Part shown: positions 5,937 to 14,013 of the stretch, piece by piece | How the letters are laid out: each line of letters starts with the position of its first letter | Numbering within the stretch: the first letter of the stretch is position 1 | DNA from: Betaproteobacteria bacterium | GTDB taxonomy: Bacteria; Pseudomonadota; Gammaproteobacteria; Burkholderiales; Burkholderiaceae_E | Assembly (NCBI GenBank): GCA_009922405.1 | Contig: RFVZ01000016.1 | Location: 1 to 18,665, forward strand | Length of the DNA stretch: 18,665 bases | Direction: 5' to 3' | Notes under the pieces: generated by a model | Database searches by the model: none | What the model was told of the DNA's origin: nothing | The model's input: only the letters and a program-made list of their open reading frames with translations | Program-made: the position numbers and the translations under genes

Positions 5937-7697
5937 CCTTTCCTGGTTACTGAACCAGAGGCGAGACGTCTCCCGCGTCTTGCGCTAATCGCACTTATTC
6001 TCCTGTATGTCCTGCCGGGTTTCGTTGGGAGAGACCCCTGGCGAACTGCAGATGCGATTGGCTTCGGCATTGCACACACCATGTTTTCCGGGAGTGCCCG
6101 ACAGTGGCTACTCCCTGAAGTTGCGGGGAGCCCGGTAACCGACGCTGCGCCCCTCGCCTACTGGTTTGCGGCAGGTGTTGCACGGCTACTGGAATTTTTC
6201 AGTGCGGGGGCTATCAATGCTGCCGCCGGGATCCGCGCAGCCGCAGCAGCCTGGCTGATCGGCGGCCTGCTGCTCTTGCGGTCCGCAACCGATGGCCTGG
6301 CGCGTCGCGCCGAGGCTCAACCACTCGATCCATTCGGCGCGGGGGCGAGTCCGCTGAACTATGGACGGGCCATCGGGGACGCCGCACTGCTCATCGCACT
6401 GGCCACTTTTGGACTAGTGGCGCGGGTCCACGAAACAACGGCGGACGCGGCCATGCTCACCGTGACGGCCGCCTTTGCCTTTGGGCTCATGCGAAGCTGC
6501 GACCACGCGAGGTCGGGTGGCGTGATCGTTGGGGCCTCGATCGCGGCCGCCGCCCTGGTGCAATCACCCGCGGTCGCTCTGGCATTCGTACTCGCATTTC
6601 TGATCGCTCTGTCGGGTGTACGCGCACTCCGACTCAATATTCGCAACCTGGTGCCGACCACCATCGTTAGCGCGCTCATCGTGGGATTGCCGTGGCCGGT
6701 CGCGCTGAGTCTGGAAGGCTCCGCACAAAGTCAGTTGCAACTGCACGGCTGGGTCGCCATGCCGGTTGGCCCCGTCAGCCTGAGTGCCCAGCTCTCATGG
6801 GCAGCGCGCACAATCCCGTGGTTTTTCTGGCCATCGTGGCCACTGGCCGCTCGCACACTTTGGTTTGGCCGACAACGGTGGGCTGACGCGCCAGTTGGCG
6901 TTCCAATGGCTCTGTTGTTGGGGTTACTCATTGGCAGTTTCGGCGTGGCCGTCTTAACTGGCCGCGCTTCGGAGACGACGCTGATCCCGCTGGCGGTTCC
7001 CCTTGCGATGCTGGCCGCCATCGGACTACCCACTCTGGCACGCAGCGTAACCCGCTTGATCGATTGGTTCACAGTCGCCGTCTTCTCCCTCTTCGGGCTC
7101 GGCGTCTGGGGTTGGTGGCTAGCGGGACTAACTGGCTGGCCCACTAAGCAGGCGGCGCAGTCGCTTCGATTTGCCGCAGGTTTTCCAGGTTTTGGCAATG
7201 AACAGACTCCCACATTTGGCTCGACCTTTGGGCTGGCAGTCTGCGTGGGCATGATCGCCAGTGTGGGCTGGCTTGCCTTGGTGCACTGGCGCCTGTCACG
7301 CCAGCCCCCCATGCTCTGGCGTCCGGTGGTGTTGGCCGGTTCCGGCATGACCTTGGCCTGGTTCTTATTGATGACCCTATGGATGCCAATCTTCAACTGG
7401 CGCAACACCTATCGCGATGTCAGCTTAGAGTTGGCGGCCGCCGTGAAATCAACGGCGCCAGTCGATTCGCACGCCTGTATTGCCGAGCGGGGATTGGACC
7501 TTGCACAGCGTGCAAGCTTTTCTTGGTTTGGCAATCTCCGTTTTGATCAGGCCGCCGCGGCGTGCGGCCGCCTCTTGGTGGTTGACCGGCGAGGGCAGAT
7601 TCAACCCGAGCCCGACGAGGCCTGGGTTCTGGTCTGGGAAGGCCGGCGTCGAGCCGACCGCAATGAGCGATTCCGGCTCTATCGCCGCGCCCCATGA
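5931..7697 (+). CDS. GT-C fold membrane glycosyltransferase-like protein (ArnT/GT39-like)
   Basis: A 588-residue polytopic inner-membrane protein with roughly 11-13 hydrophobic helices and a soluble C-terminal tail of about 90 residues. The N-terminal layout, a first helix followed by a loop with GRDPW (33-37) and later LPEVAG and PLAYWF (61-79), resembles the ArnT/PMT-like family 39 transferases. These move a sugar from a polyprenyl-phosphate donor onto lipid A or protein. The acidic motif after DPW, usually DE in this group as I recall it, reads TAD here, and the usual E-K-P-P-L block reads TDAAPL, so activity and substrate are uncertain. It starts at ATG 5931, inside a hairpin. The stop overlaps the MATE start by four bases (ATGA), so the two are translationally coupled. 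Confidence 0.72.
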   Translation: MRPFLVTEPEARRLPRLALIALILLYVLPGFVGRDPWRTADAIGFGIAHTMFSGSARQWLLPEVAGSPVTDAAPLAYWFAAGVARLLEFFSAGAINAAAGIRAAAAAWLIGGLLLLRSATDGLARRAEAQPLDPFGAGASPLNYGRAIGDAALLIALATFGLVARVHETTADAAMLTVTAAFAFGLMRSCDHARSGGVIVGASIAAAALVQSPAVALAFVLAFLIALSGVRALRLNIRNLVPTTIVSALIVGLPWPVALSLEGSAQSQLQLHGWVAMPVGPVSLSAQLSWAARTIPWFFWPSWPLAARTLWFGRQRWADAPVGVPMALLLGLLIGSFGVAVLTGRASETTLIPLAVPLAMLAAIGLPTLARSVTRLIDWFTVAVFSLFGLGVWGWWLAGLTGWPTKQAAQSLRFAAGFPGFGNEQTPTFGSTFGLAVCVGMIASVGWLALVHWRLSRQPPMLWRPVVLAGSGMTLAWFLLMTLWMPIFNWRNTYRDVSLELAAAVKSTAPVDSHACIAERGLDLAQRASFSWFGNLRFDQAAAACGRLLVVDRRGQIQPEPDEAWVLVWEGRRRADRNERFRLYRRAP

Positions 7698-9073
7698 AAT
7701 CGATGAGACGCCAACTTTTTACGCTGGCCTGGCCAGTCCTGGTCGCCCAAGTGGCCGCAGTTGGTAATGGGGTGCTCGATACGGTCATGGCCGGCCGTCT
7801 CTCGGCGGTGGATCTCGCGGCCGTCAGTCTTGGCGTCGCGATTTATGTCAGCGTCTACATCGGTCTGATGGGCGTGCTGCTCGCAATTGCACCCATCGTG
7901 GCGCGCCACTGGGGTGCCGGACGGTTTGACCAGATTGCGGCAGAGGCGCGCCAGGGAGTCTGGCTGGCTTTAGCGCTCTCAGTGATCGGCTGCCCCCTGA
8001 TCGGGGCGACTGACCTCTGGTTTGCCATCGCCGCCCCGCCCGAGGCCGTCGCAAAAGCCGCCACGGGTTACCTGGTCGCTATCGCCGCCGCACTGCCGGC
8101 AGCCCTTTTATTCCGGGTCTACTACGCGCTCCAGAACGGGCTAGGACAGCCGCGCGTCATCATGGCAATCCTGCTCGGTGGACTAATTCTAAAAGTCCCA
8201 TTCAACGCACTCTTTATGTACGGCGGCGCGCCGATCGGTCTGGATGCGATCCCCCCAATGGGCGGCGCCGGTTGCGCTGTGTCCACCGCCTGCATTGCCT
8301 GGATCGCGCTGGCGGCGGCGATCTATTTGCTTAGTCACGACGCCCAATACAGACGCATGGGGCTTTGGCCATGGCGCCTCGGCTGGCCCGAACCCGATCG
8401 GTTGCGCGAACTCCTGCGCCAGGGCATTCCGACCGGCCTGAGTTACCTCATTGAAGTCACCTCGTTCACGTTCATTGCACTGTTCGTGGCCCGATTTGGC
8501 GCCGTAGTCGGTGCGAGCCATCAGATCGTCGCCAATCTCGCCGCACTGACTTACATGGTGCCGCTCTCGATTGCCAATGCGACCAGCACCCTCACAGCCA
8601 GAGCACTTGGCGCCGGCGATCCGACTCAAGCGCGACGCGCATCGATCCTCGGGCTCCAGATGGCGCTAACGACCGGAATCCTGATTACAGTGACCATCTT
8701 GCTGGGCAAGTCGCAGATCCTGTGGGCCTACTCAAACGATCCCACCGTGATTGCAGCCGCCCTGCCGCTCATTATCTGGATTGGGATTTTTCATCTGTTT
8801 GATGCAGCCCAGACGGTACTTTCCTTTAGCCTGCGGGCGTACCAGGTCTCGACCCTTCCGATGGGCATTTACGCCGTGTCGCTGTGGGGCATTGGCCTCG
8901 GTGGCGGCGCCTGGCTCACCTTTGGCGATTCATTCGGCGCCCCGACGGCGTACTTTGCGGGGGCGCTTGGATTTTGGGTCGCTACGACGGCTGGCTTAGC
9001 GCTCGCGGCCGCCCTCTTGGGCTGGCTCCAGTGGCGTGTATGGCAACAGACTGCCCCGACATCAACTGTCTGA
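7694..9073 (+). CDS. MATE-family multidrug/toxin exporter (NorM-like)
   Basis: An inner-membrane antiporter that expels cationic compounds in exchange for H+ or Na+. The 459 residues form about 12 hydrophobic helices in two similar halves. Family motifs are clear in the first helix pair (LAWPVLVAQVA and LDTVMAGRLSAVDLAAVSLG) and in the second half (REGIPTG-like LLRQGIPTGLSYLIE and the NATSTLTARALGAGD loop). Length is normal for the family. The start codon overlaps the stop of the upstream glycosyltransferase-like gene, so the pair is one operon; whether they act together is unknown. Its last 12 bases overlap the 3' end of orn on the other strand. The substrate cannot be predicted. Confidence 0.93.
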   Translation: MKSMRRQLFTLAWPVLVAQVAAVGNGVLDTVMAGRLSAVDLAAVSLGVAIYVSVYIGLMGVLLAIAPIVARHWGAGRFDQIAAEARQGVWLALALSVIGCPLIGATDLWFAIAAPPEAVAKAATGYLVAIAAALPAALLFRVYYALQNGLGQPRVIMAILLGGLILKVPFNALFMYGGAPIGLDAIPPMGGAGCAVSTACIAWIALAAAIYLLSHDAQYRRMGLWPWRLGWPEPDRLRELLRQGIPTGLSYLIEVTSFTFIALFVARFGAVVGASHQIVANLAALTYMVPLSIANATSTLTARALGAGDPTQARRASILGLQMALTTGILITVTILLGKSQILWAYSNDPTVIAAALPLIIWIGIFHLFDAAQTVLSFSLRAYQVSTLPMGIYAVSLWGIGLGGGAWLTFGDSFGAPTAYFAGALGFWVATTAGLALAAALLGWLQWRVWQQTAPTSTV

Positions 9074-9685
9074 AACCGGGGGCTCTGTGCGCAAGAAAGT
9101 GGCACGGTAGTACCGTAATTCTTCGATTGATTCGTGAATATCCGCAAGCGCGGTATGCGCGTTGCGCTTCTGAAACCCTTTGGTCAGATCAGGTCTCCAG
9201 CGCCGAGCAAGTTCCTTAAGCGTGCTGACGTCGAGGTTCCGGTAATGGAAAAACGACTCCAGAGTCGGCATCGACCGCGCCAGAAAACGCCGGTCCTGGC
9301 AGATCGTGTTGCCACACATGGGGCTCGCGCTACGGGCAATCCAAGGCGCCAGGAAGTTCAACATGTGCTGCTCGGCCTGCGCTTCATCCACCAGCGAAGA
9401 CAGGACCCGATCGGTCAGACCGGACTTGCCATGGGTCGATCGGTTCCAGGCATCCATCGCGTCCATGACCTCCTTGGGTTGGCGGATCGCCAAGGCTTCG
9501 CTTTCCGCCATGATTTCAAGGTTGGCATCCGTAACGACCAATGCAATCTCGATGATCCGGTCAGAGTCGGGTTTGAGCCCGGTCATCTCAAGATCGATCC
9601 AGATCAGGCCCCCGTCGAGCGGACGCACGGGGGTCACTAACGCCACCCCAGCATCAGGACTTGAATTCGATTGCGCCTGTACCAT
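9062..9685 (-). CDS. orn: Oligoribonuclease
   Basis: A 3'-5' exonuclease that degrades the short RNA fragments (2-5 nt) left by other RNases and clears pGpG from cyclic-di-GMP breakdown. The DEDDh motifs are present: WIDLEMTGL (first D and E), CQDRRFLARSMP (third acid), and NAHTALADI (H and last D). I place the start at ATG 9685 because GGAG lies six bases before it. An upstream in-frame start (9778) would add 31 unconserved residues and run into the divergent M48 gene. This gives 207 residues, of which about 23 precede the catalytic domain, slightly longer than E. coli Orn (181). Confidence 0.96.
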   Translation of the reverse strand: MVQAQSNSSPDAGVALVTPVRPLDGGLIWIDLEMTGLKPDSDRIIEIALVVTDANLEIMAESEALAIRQPKEVMDAMDAWNRSTHGKSGLTDRVLSSLVDEAQAEQHMLNFLAPWIARSASPMCGNTICQDRRFLARSMPTLESFFHYRNLDVSTLKELARRWRPDLTKGFQKRNAHTALADIHESIEELRYYRATFLRTEPPVSDS

Positions 9686-9753
9686 CACCCTCTCCGAAGT
9701 CCCAAAGCCTTCAATACTCTCACAGCGCCCTCGCCGGCCGAACTTAGACCCCA

Positions 9754-11025
9754 ATGGATGAAATTGCTTCGCCCGCACTCTGGACCGCCGCGTTCCTGCT
9801 AGCCCTGATCAGTTCGACCACCTTAAAAATCTGGCTCGCCAGCCGCCAGATCCGGCACGTCGCTGGGCACCGGCATACGGTCCCGGCAGCCTTCGCCACG
9901 CAGATTCCCCTGGCTGCTCACGAACGCGCCGCCGCCTACACGATCGCACGCACGCGCCTCGTGTTAATCGACGTCCTGCTTTCCGCCGCAATGCTTCTGG
10001 GGCTGACACTCCTGGGCGGACTGCAGGCGCTCTGGGATTTCAGCGCAGCCGTGATTGACCCTGCTGCTCTGCTCACTCGGCAATTGTTTGTGGTGGCCAT
10101 CCTGGGTTTGATCGGCAGTGTTGTTGACCTGCCACTCGACGCCTGGCGGCGCTTTCGGGTCGAGCAACGGTTCGGATTTAACCGCCTGACGGTAGGCCTG
10201 TGGCTACTCGATCTGGGCCGTGGCTTGCTGCTCTCACTGCTGCTGGGGTTGCCGCTGATCGCCGTCATCCTGACGCTGATGCAAAGCGCAGGAACCTACT
10301 GGTGGCTCTGGGCATGGTGCGTCTGGGTAGCCTTTTCGCTGGGCATGATGATCATTTTCCCGATGGTGTTTGCGCGGTGGTTCAATCGTTTTGAGCCCTT
10401 GCCCGAGGGTCCCCTTCGATCACGACTCGAGGCGTTGCTCGATCGTTGCGGATTCCCCGCGGGGGGGCTGTTCGTGATGGACGGTAGCCGCCGTTCCGCC
10501 CATGGCAACGCCTATTTCACTGGGTTCGGTCGCGCGCGCCGGATTGTTCTGTTTGACACCCTCATTCAGCAACTCGGACCGGATGAAATCGAAGCCGTTC
10601 TGGCCCATGAAATCGGTCATTTCCGGCTCCGGCATATCGGCCAGCGGGTCGTGATCATGCAGGTCAGCAGCCTCGTCGGTATGGCGATTCTCGGTTGGCT
10701 GGCATCGCGCGCCTGGTTTTTTCAGGGGCTCGGACTGGTGCCAGCCGAGGGCCTGGTGCCGGGGCTTGCACTGATGCTTTTCATGTTGGTTGCTCCGGTC
10801 TTTGCCACCCTGCTTGGCCCCCTGGGCGCGATCTTGTCGAGGCGCCATGAATTCGAGGCTGACGCCTACGCCGTCAGTATGACTAGCCGTGAAGCGCTGA
10901 CTCGGGCACTGGTTGCGCTCTATCGGGACAATGCCGCGACGTTGACGCCCGACCCGCTGCACTCCGCATTTCATGACTCGCATCCGCCGGCAAGTCTGCG
11001 GATCGGGCGCCTTCAGGCGACCTGA
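9754..11025 (+). CDS. M48-family membrane zinc metalloprotease (Ste24/CAAX protease-like)
   Basis: A 423-residue inner-membrane metallopeptidase. The N-terminal 200 residues hold several hydrophobic helices of the CAAX-protease N-terminal type, including the RQIRHVAGHR region and the PLDAWRRFRVEQRFGFNR block. The active site is HEIGH (residues 285-289), and the third zinc ligand is in EFEADAYAV (E366). The C-terminal HDSHPPASLRIGRLQ is also typical of Ste24-like enzymes. Such bacterial proteins are thought to act in membrane protein quality control; CAAX prenylation is not expected in bacteria. It starts at ATG 9754, 68 bases from the divergent orn start, with no strong Shine-Dalgarno. phhB and rsgA follow closely and are probably in the same operon. 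Confidence 0.93.
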   Translation: MDEIASPALWTAAFLLALISSTTLKIWLASRQIRHVAGHRHTVPAAFATQIPLAAHERAAAYTIARTRLVLIDVLLSAAMLLGLTLLGGLQALWDFSAAVIDPAALLTRQLFVVAILGLIGSVVDLPLDAWRRFRVEQRFGFNRLTVGLWLLDLGRGLLLSLLLGLPLIAVILTLMQSAGTYWWLWAWCVWVAFSLGMMIIFPMVFARWFNRFEPLPEGPLRSRLEALLDRCGFPAGGLFVMDGSRRSAHGNAYFTGFGRARRIVLFDTLIQQLGPDEIEAVLAHEIGHFRLRHIGQRVVIMQVSSLVGMAILGWLASRAWFFQGLGLVPAEGLVPGLALMLFMLVAPVFATLLGPLGAILSRRHEFEADAYAVSMTSREALTRALVALYRDNAATLTPDPLHSAFHDSHPPASLRIGRLQAT

Positions 11026-11055
11026 AGACCTTCCACCGAAACCGGAGATTGGACG

Positions 11056-11436
11056 ATGCGAACCGTCATTGAGCCTGAGCAACTTGCAGCCGGGCGCTGC
11101 CACCCCCTGACCGTCACACACGCCTACACCGACGCGCAGGCGGACGATCAACTCCGGGTGCTGCCGGGTTGGCACCGCGAGGTTCGGGCAATCTCCCGCA
11201 CTTACCGATTCAAGGGCTGGCTGGAGACGCTGGCCTTCGTCAACGCGGTCGGCTGGATGTCGCATAGCCAGGACCATCACCCGGATCTTGCGGTGCACTT
11301 CAATCACTGCACAGTACGCTGGCATACGCATTCCGTGGACGGGCTCAGCGAAAACGACTTTGTGTGTGCCGCCCGCACCGACGCTCTAGCCAGCGATCTG
11401 GCGAGCGATCTGGCGAGCGACCAGGCAACTGGCTAA
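11056..11436 (+). CDS. phhB: Pterin-4a-carbinolamine dehydratase
   Basis: Dehydrates 4a-hydroxytetrahydrobiopterin, recycling the pterin cofactor of aromatic amino acid hydroxylases. The 126 residues contain the family core YRFKGWLETLAFVNAVGW and the active-site motif DHHPDLAVHFNHCTVRWHTH (about residues 73-92), with the conserved histidines. The C-terminus (about residue 110 onward) is an unusual A-S-D-L repeat tail not needed for the fold. GGAG eight bases before ATG 11056 supports the start. No phenylalanine hydroxylase is in view. The stop is only three bases before the rsgA GTG, so the two genes are coupled. In many betaproteobacteria this small gene sits between an M48 protease and rsgA. 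Confidence 0.93.
   Translation: MRTVIEPEQLAAGRCHPLTVTHAYTDAQADDQLRVLPGWHREVRAISRTYRFKGWLETLAFVNAVGWMSHSQDHHPDLAVHFNHCTVRWHTHSVDGLSENDFVCAARTDALASDLASDLASDQATG
11389..11424 (+). repeat. Three 12-bp tandem repeats in the phhB 3' end
   Basis: Three consecutive 12-base units at 11389-11400, 11401-11412 and 11413-11424 follow the pattern GCxAGCGATCTG, the third unit having two changes. They encode ASDL, ASDL, ASDQ just before the phhB stop. The unit length is a multiple of three, so copy-number changes would stay in frame. Confidence 0.85.
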
Positions 11437-11439
11437 ACC

Positions 11440-12336
11440 GTGGCAAACGCCCCGGAAAGCCAGGGATTACTGATCGCAGCATACGGGCGGCAGTTCATTG
11501 TCCAGACCACCGAACGCGAGCGACTCGTATGTGTCACGCGCGCACGGAATCACGACTTTGCGGTTGGCGATCAAACCGTCATCCGGGCAACGGGCGACGG
11601 GTGCGGTGTTATCGAAACTCGCCTCGCGCGTCGAAATGAATTCAAGCGATCCGACGCGCGCCGGACCAAGGTTTTAGCAGCCAATCTGGACGCGATCGCC
11701 TGTGTGATCGCACCCGACCCACCATTTTCTGAAGCGCTCCTGATGCGGGTGCTGGCCAGTGCACACGAAGCCGGAATTGAGCCCGCGATCATCGTCAATA
11801 AGTCCGACCTGCTCGAAGCCAGTGCCCGCATTGAACCAAGGCTCGAGGTGTATCAGCGCCTGGGGTATCGGTTATTCAAGATTGCGCCCGGGCCGGACCC
11901 AAGCGGCGCGGCCCAAACCATGCATCCATGGCTTGCAGGGCGTCTGACCGCCGTCGTTGGCCAATCCGGAATGGGCAAATCCACGCTGATCAATGCACTG
12001 GTACCCGGGGCGGATCTGGCAACCCAGACCATCTCGGAAGCGCTCGGGACGGGCCGGCACACCACCACGTTCACGAAGGCTTTTCAACTGCCGAATGATG
12101 GCTGGATTATTGACTCGCCTGGGTTTCAGGAATTTGTTTTGGGACATCTCTCGGATTCCCAACTGGCGCACTCCATCCCCGAAATTCGCGACTACATGGG
12201 CGCTTGCCGATTCAGCAACTGTCGGCATCTGGAAGAACCCGACTGTGCGGTTCGGGCGGCTGTCGCCAATGGCTCGATCGATGCGCGTCGGATGCAAATC
12301 TGGCGCGAACTCATCGGCGATGCGCGGCGCCTCTGA
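11440..12336 (+). CDS. rsgA: Ribosome small subunit-dependent GTPase RsgA
   Basis: A circularly permuted GTPase that checks late maturation of the 30S subunit. The 298 residues show an N-terminal OB-fold, then GTPase motifs in permuted order: G4 NKSD (120-123), G1 GQSGMGKST (174-182), G2-region GRHTTT, G3 DSPG (225-228). A C-terminal zinc knuckle with C256, C261, H263 and C269 follows. Length is normal. The start is GTG 11440, four bases after the phhB stop, with only a weak Shine-Dalgarno. It probably shares a transcript with phhB. The stop lies only three bases from the convergent CobD/CbiB-like gene, so there is no room for a terminator between them. Confidence 0.96.
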   Translation: MANAPESQGLLIAAYGRQFIVQTTERERLVCVTRARNHDFAVGDQTVIRATGDGCGVIETRLARRNEFKRSDARRTKVLAANLDAIACVIAPDPPFSEALLMRVLASAHEAGIEPAIIVNKSDLLEASARIEPRLEVYQRLGYRLFKIAPGPDPSGAAQTMHPWLAGRLTAVVGQSGMGKSTLINALVPGADLATQTISEALGTGRHTTTFTKAFQLPNDGWIIDSPGFQEFVLGHLSDSQLAHSIPEIRDYMGACRFSNCRHLEEPDCAVRAAVANGSIDARRMQIWRELIGDARRL

Positions 12337-12339
12337 CGG

Positions 12340-13287
12340 TCAGCCAACCCAGCTCGAGACCGTCACGATTCCAAAAAACGCCAACCAAAGTACAACCGCT
12401 CGCCAAACCAAACCGACCGCGCTACGCAAGGCCGCCGGATCGGCCACTGCGCCCGACCAGTCAAAACCGAGTTCACTGCGCGCCCAATCCGCTTCGAGCT
12501 CGGGGTCAGCGATGCGGACGCCAATCGCGCCACCGCCGGCCGCTAGAACCAACGCGCGCTGAGGGTCCCAAGCGCCAGCTGATTGCCGACTGCGGGCTCC
12601 GCGCCAGCAGTAGGCGGCATCCTCAAAATTGCCTACGATTGCAAACCCGGCGGCCGTCAGGCGCAATGGGAGCCAATCAATTACCCGATAGGCCTGAACT
12701 GCAAAGTGACCGTATGCCTCCCCGCCCCGAGGGTCGCGCCAACGCTGCGCGAGAGTCTCGACCGCGCGATAAAGTACGGGGCCGATTGGTCCAGGCAACA
12801 CGAGGTACCAGAAAATAGGTGCAAAGACGTGGCGATGCGCGGCGACCAGAGCGTGGGCAATCGCGACTCGGCAGACCTCGCTGACAGGCGCCGTACTGGC
12901 CACAAAGCTCGGATCGAGCTCGCGGATCCAGCGCGTCAACGACTCGCGTGCTCCGGCTGTATCGCCCGCTGCCAGCGCAACCTGGATCTCACTGAACGCC
13001 TGACTGAAGCGCCGAAAACCAATGGTTCCATAAAGTACAAGGACATCAAAGGCGAACTGCGTCGTCGCATGCAAGGTACCCAAACCCCAGTGGACCAAAC
13101 CCACCCCCGTGACCGACAAGCCGACCAGGACACACCAGCCCATCAGACCGTGCCCGCGCGTCCCAGCATCGGTATGCTGGCGGACCCAATCCGCAATCCA
13201 GGCAAATTGAAGATCGACCCAATGACCCGCGCGCAGTGGGCGGGCTTGCTCGATCAGAAGGGCGAACAGAAGGGCAAGAAGTCCCAC
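12340..13287 (-). CDS. CobD/CbiB-family membrane protein
   Basis: A 315-residue membrane protein of the CbiB/CobD/AmpE superfamily. It has the LLFALLIEQARPLR start, the GFRRFSQAFSEIQVALAAGD block, ALVAAHRHVFAPIFWYLVLPGP and GPVLYRAVETLAQRW (about residues 168-185), all typical of the betaproteobacterial branch often labelled CobD/CbiB family. True CbiB makes adenosylcobinamide phosphate in B12 synthesis, and AmpE affects beta-lactamase induction. Nothing nearby is a cobalamin gene, so the real role is unknown. The GTG start at 13287 matches the usual N-terminus. It follows the Nudix gene by 12 bases and is likely co-transcribed with it. Confidence 0.85.
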   Translation of the reverse strand: MGLLALLFALLIEQARPLRAGHWVDLQFAWIADWVRQHTDAGTRGHGLMGWCVLVGLSVTGVGLVHWGLGTLHATTQFAFDVLVLYGTIGFRRFSQAFSEIQVALAAGDTAGARESLTRWIRELDPSFVASTAPVSEVCRVAIAHALVAAHRHVFAPIFWYLVLPGPIGPVLYRAVETLAQRWRDPRGGEAYGHFAVQAYRVIDWLPLRLTAAGFAIVGNFEDAAYCWRGARSRQSAGAWDPQRALVLAAGGGAIGVRIADPELEADWARSELGFDWSGAVADPAALRSAVGLVWRAVVLWLAFFGIVTVSSWVG

Positions 13288-13299
13288 GAGTGGAGTCCG

Positions 13300-14013
13300 T
13301 CAGGCGCTGAGCAGATGGTACAGATTACGCAACATCGCCGCGGTGGCTCCCCAGATAAAGTATTCCTGACCGTTATCCTGCCAGGGCATCGCCCAGAAAC
13401 GTCGGCCCCCAGGATCCTCGGGCCCAGCCGGTACAGTGCGCTGGTGATGATTTGCCGGATTCATCAGGTATGCCAGCGGCACCTCAAACGCCTCGGCCAC
13501 TTCAAACGGATCAACGGCAACGCTAAAACCCGGCTGCACCAAGGCAACAACTGGGGTGACCACATATTGGGTGATTGTTCGGTAGTCGGGCATCTGGCCC
13601 AGAACTTCGACGAATTCCGAGTTCAAACCCACTTCTTCCTGGGCCTCACGCAACGCGGTGTGCTGCGGACTCAAATCGGCCGGGTCGCGGCGCCCACCCG
13701 GAAATGCAATCTGACCCGCGTGATCATTGAGATGCGCCGTTCGCCGCGTGAGCAAAATCGTAGGCGAGGCTGATCGCATCACGATCGGAATCAGAACGGA
13801 TGCAGGCGTCAAAACCCGAGCCGGATCCCCAGGCCCCTGAGCCAAAGGTGGATCCCCGTGAGACTCAGGGGACCAGTCCGGCTGCGCCTGTAAGCGATTG
13901 CGCAGGGCGCTGGGCGCAAGCCGATCTAATGGAACGGCAGGCAAGAACGTCGATCCCGTCTCCACCCGAAGAGCGGTGACGGGATCGAAATGCGGCACCC
14001 GCCGCCGCGTCAC
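13300..14013 (-). CDS. Nudix hydrolase, CoA pyrophosphatase type (NudL/YeaB-like)
   Basis: Hydrolyses coenzyme A or its derivatives to phosphopantetheine and adenosine 3',5'-bisphosphate, if it acts like its relatives. In the 237 residues the CoA-specific signature before the Nudix box is recognisable (LLTRRTAHLNDHAGQIAFPGG, residues 87-107, with small deviations), followed by D110, D113 and REAQEEVGL (122-130), which carries the metal-binding glutamates E126 and E127. The first 70 residues are variable. The likely start is GTG 14013, overlapping the rplS stop as GTGA, which suggests coupling to the ribosomal operon; a second GTG at 13998 is possible. Confidence 0.9.
   Translation of the reverse strand: MTRRRVPHFDPVTALRVETGSTFLPAVPLDRLAPSALRNRLQAQPDWSPESHGDPPLAQGPGDPARVLTPASVLIPIVMRSASPTILLTRRTAHLNDHAGQIAFPGGRRDPADLSPQHTALREAQEEVGLNSEFVEVLGQMPDYRTITQYVVTPVVALVQPGFSVAVDPFEVAEAFEVPLAYLMNPANHHQRTVPAGPEDPGGRRFWAMPWQDNGQEYFIWGATAAMLRNLYHLLSA

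Noticed and set aside
6731..7408. A 225-codon open frame on the minus strand
   Set aside because: It is opposite the glycosyltransferase-like gene and its translation is proline/arginine/threonine-rich without any domain.
9686..9778. A longer oligoribonuclease starting at 9778
   Set aside because: The extra 31 residues are not conserved and would overlap the divergent M48 gene; ATG 9685 has a good Shine-Dalgarno.
10420..11331. A 303-codon open frame on the minus strand
   Set aside because: It is opposite the M48 protease and phhB, both clearly recognised; the translation is arginine/glutamine-rich noise with no motif.
12583..13773. A 396-codon open frame on the plus strand
   Set aside because: It lies antisense to the CobD/CbiB-like and Nudix genes, has no family resemblance, and its length is explained by high GC and few stops opposite coding sequence.
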